NCBI GenBank assembly: GCA_005881235.1 | Contig: VBEQ01000156.1 | Location: 1-16,163, forward strand | From: Chloroflexota bacterium | GTDB taxonomy: Bacteria; Chloroflexota; Dormibacteria; CF-121 | DNA length: 16,163 nt | Direction of reading: 5' to 3' | Part shown: positions 14,444-16,163 of the stretch, piece by piece | How the letters are laid out: the number at the start of each line of letters is the position of its first letter | Numbering within the stretch: position 1 is the stretch's first letter | Notes under the pieces: generated by a model | Seen by the model: the letters and a program-made list of their open reading frames with translations, nothing else | Databases searched by the model: none | Told to the model about the DNA's origin: nothing | Program-made: the position numbers and the translations under genes

Positions 14444-15488
14444 AGCCCTCCCGCGTCAGCCATTCCGCCAGGAGGACGGCGCCCTTGCCCGCGCCGAGCT
14501 TGGTGTTGTGCGAGAGGACAACGTACTTGACGCCCCTGAGCGCCGGCTCGTCGCGCACGCGACCGACGGTGACCGTCATACCGTCGCCCGCGTTGCGGTC
14601 GCGGCGCGGTTGCGGACGGAAGGGATCGGGGGTGACCTGCAGCAGGCGATCAGGCGCCGAGGGAAGACCTTTGAGTCCATCGACGCCAAACCGCTCCATC
14701 GCGGCGGTGGCGGTCCCCGCATCGACCGGACGCTCGGTGCCGACGAAGACGGTTTCCAGGTGGCCGTCGGTGACGTTGACCCGTGTGCAGGTACAGGAGA
14801 CCGCGAATGGCGCCGGCTCGCCCCAGTGACTCAGGATCTTCTTCGTCTCGCGCTCGACCTTCTCCTCCTCGCCCGGGATGAAGGGGATGACGTTGTCGAC
14901 GACGTCGAGGGCCAGGACCCCGCCCTGGCGGCCCGCGCCCGAGACCGCTTGAAGCGAGGTCATCATCACGGTGCGCACGCCGAAGGCGTCGTGCAGCGGC
15001 TTGAGCGAGACGGCCAAGCCGGTGGTCGTGCAGTTGGGGATGGGCGCGATGAAGCCGCGCCAGCCGCGCGCGCGGCGCTGGTCGTGGAGAGCCTCGGCGT
15101 GCGCATCGTTGATGCCGGGGATCAGGATTGGGACATCGGGCTCGTAGCGAAAGGCGGAGGCAGTGCTGATGACCGGCACCCGTTCCGCAAAGCGAGGCTC
15201 CCAGACTTCCGCGACCTCTTTGGCGACGGCGCTGAAGACCAGGTCGAGCGGTTGTGCGAGGAGTTGCTCATCGTTCAGGCATGGCAACGCGAGGAGCGAG
15301 CTGTCGGGGCGGCCCTCGGCGAACCACCGACTGGCACCGGATGGGTCGCGCAGCGCGTCGCCGAGCGATTTTCCCGCCGAGCTCTCGGAGGCGCCGACCG
15401 CGGCCACACGGAACCATGGGTGCCGCTCGAGCGCGGCCAGCACCTGCTGCCCCGCGAGGCCGGTGGCTCCGAGCACGCCTACCCGCAT
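14424..15488 (-). CDS. asd: Aspartate-semialdehyde dehydrogenase, archaeal/fungal-type
   Basis: This 354-residue protein reduces aspartyl phosphate to aspartate semialdehyde with NADPH. The Rossmann motif GVLGATGLAGQQVL is at 4-17. The catalytic cysteine is C153 in PIPNCTTTGLA, and the substrate region is SCTCTRVNVTDGHLE (231-245) with R236 and H243. AVSGAGRQGG is at 181-190. The CTRVNVTDGH form and the C-terminal LRGVKYVVLSHNTKLGAGKGAVLLAE (from 317) fit the archaeal/fungal branch of Asd rather than the enterobacterial one; this subtype call rests on motif memory. ATG 15488 opens directly with the Rossmann motif, so an upstream extension was rejected. A GC-rich hairpin lies 15 nt before the start. 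The 3' end overlaps lysC by 20 bp, so the two are coupled. Confidence 0.93.
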   Translation of the reverse strand: MRVGVLGATGLAGQQVLAALERHPWFRVAAVGASESSAGKSLGDALRDPSGASRWFAEGRPDSSLLALPCLNDEQLLAQPLDLVFSAVAKEVAEVWEPRFAERVPVISTASAFRYEPDVPILIPGINDAHAEALHDQRRARGWRGFIAPIPNCTTTGLAVSLKPLHDAFGVRTVMMTSLQAVSGAGRQGGVLALDVVDNVIPFIPGEEEKVERETKKILSHWGEPAPFAVSCTCTRVNVTDGHLETVFVGTERPVDAGTATAAMERFGVDGLKGLPSAPDRLLQVTPDPFRPQPRRDRNAGDGMTVTVGRVRDEPALRGVKYVVLSHNTKLGAGKGAVLLAEWLTREGYVERAP

Positions 15489-15503
15489 ACGTCCCCACCC
15501 TGA

Positions 15504-15527
15504 CCCTCCCCCGCAAGCGGGGGAGGG
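15504..15527. repeat. Perfect GC palindrome upstream of asd
   Basis: CCCTCCCCCGC (15504-15514) and GCGGGGGAGGG (15517-15527) form an 11-bp perfect stem around AA. It fills much of the 52-bp gap between the second threonine synthase and asd. On the minus strand no T-run follows, so it is not a classical terminator. Palindromes of this CCTCCCC-CGCAAG-GGGGAGG style are familiar as dispersed intergenic repeats in many GC-rich genomes. Here it could also set asd mRNA stability or block its ribosome site. Confidence 0.65.
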
Positions 15528-15540
15528 AAATTTGCGCTGT

Positions 15541-16163
15541 TCATGCGACCACGGCGGGCGCCTTTTCCGCGGCGGCCAGCGCCTGCTCGAAATCGGCCGC
15601 ACGAGCCTTTGCCAGTTGCAGGCGGTGCCCATCACGGACTTCGAAGAGTTCGGTGGTTTTGAGGCCGCTGCCGGTGATGCAGATGACGACCGTTTCCTCG
15701 CGCTGGATGCGCCCGCTGGCCACCAGCTCCGCGAGCCCGGCGATGACGACGCCGCCGGCCGGCTCGCTCAGGATGCCCTCCGTTTGAGCGAGCAGCGCCA
15801 TCCCTTCCTGGACCGCACCCTCGCGGCAGGCCGTCCCCCACCCGCCCGAGGCGCGCACCGCCCGCGCCGCGTAGCGGCCGTCGGCGGGGTTGCCGATCGC
15901 CAGCGACTTCGCGATACTGTTCGGCCGCACCGGCGTGACCTGGTCCCGGCCGTGCTGGATCGCCGTGCTGACCGGTGCGCAACCTTCCGCCTGGGCGGCG
16001 TGAATACGGGTCGACGCGCGATCGAGCAGGCCGACCCCAACCAGCTCCTGGAAGGCCTTGGCTGTCTTGGCGAGCAAGGACCCGGCGGCGACGGGAACCA
16101 CGAGATGGTCGGGTGCCCGCCAGCCGAGCTGTTCCACCACCTCGAACGCCAGCGTCTTGCTGC
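15541..16163 (-). CDS. thrC: Threonine synthase, long-form type, N-terminus cut by window edge
   Basis: Only the last 206 residues are visible; the frame is open to the right edge, entering at SKTLAFEVVEQLGW. Motifs of PLP-dependent threonine synthase follow: HLVVPVAAGSLLAKTAKAFQEL (phosphate cup region), IHAAQAEGCAPV, SIAKSLAIGNPADGRYAAR, ILSEPAGGVVIAGLAEL and CITGSGLKTTELFEV. The PVAAGSLL cup, in place of PVGNAGN of the other copy, and the longer C-terminal tail mark it as the second threonine synthase subtype found in Chloroflexota, cyanobacteria and actinobacteria. The PLP lysine lies beyond the edge. It heads the visible asd-lysC-thrB run. Threonine synthase is the best call; threonine dehydratase or another fold II enzyme is less likely. 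Confidence 0.85.
   Translation of the reverse strand, partial: SKTLAFEVVEQLGWRAPDHLVVPVAAGSLLAKTAKAFQELVGVGLLDRASTRIHAAQAEGCAPVSTAIQHGRDQVTPVRPNSIAKSLAIGNPADGRYAARAVRASGGWGTACREGAVQEGMALLAQTEGILSEPAGGVVIAGLAELVASGRIQREETVVICITGSGLKTTELFEVRDGHRLQLAKARAADFEQALAAAEKAPAVVA

Noticed and set aside
14355..15503. 382-codon plus-strand frame opposite asd
   Set aside because: Antisense shadow of a clear Asd with intact active-site Cys; no domain seen.

Overview
The window is GC-rich chromosomal DNA with tightly packed genes, several GTG starts and many start codons without a visible Shine-Dalgarno (SD) sequence. No tRNA, rRNA, CRISPR array, transposase or phage gene was seen. The gene types (Gly-rich membrane peptide next to an OmpR-type two-component system, ECF sigma with a 'YPPTP' anti-sigma-like partner, archaeal-type Asd, a long-form threonine synthase, stand-alone MgsA) suggest a Chloroflexota, Dormibacterota or related Terrabacteria genome. 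That assignment is an inference from style, not from a marker gene.

Layout. (1) 1-2114, minus strand: a glycogen-debranching-type amylo-1,6-glucosidase, cut by the left edge, preceded by a HAD hydrolase. (2) 2137-3564, plus: an ECF sigma factor overlapping a membrane anti-sigma-like protein, with an ECF-like promoter in front. (3) 3681-5918, plus: a Gly-rich 93-residue membrane peptide behind a PhoP/OmpR-like direct-repeat operator, an intrinsic terminator, then an OmpR-family response regulator overlapping its histidine kinase. (4) 5928-7013, plus: an orphan leuB. (5) 7010-8053, minus: threonine synthase; 8077-9111, plus: homoserine dehydrogenase, divergent with a 23-bp gap. (6) 9125-11228, plus: trpE-trpG; 11329-11757: methylglyoxal synthase, closed by a long hairpin shared with the convergent gene. 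(7) 11838-12209, minus: a small secreted or membrane-anchored protein with two 28-residue repeats, not recognised. (8) 12294-16163, minus: an operon reading thrC2 (partial), asd, lysC, thrB.

Together, the right half encodes aspartate kinase, Asd, Hom, ThrB and two different ThrC proteins, which is a complete aspartate-to-threonine route, plus the first step of tryptophan synthesis and one leucine step. The left half is mostly regulation and envelope sensing. The best candidates for under-described biology are the repeat protein with its strange start region, the Gly-rich peptide/two-component module with its operator and terminator, and an apparent in-frame beta-subunit start inside lysC.
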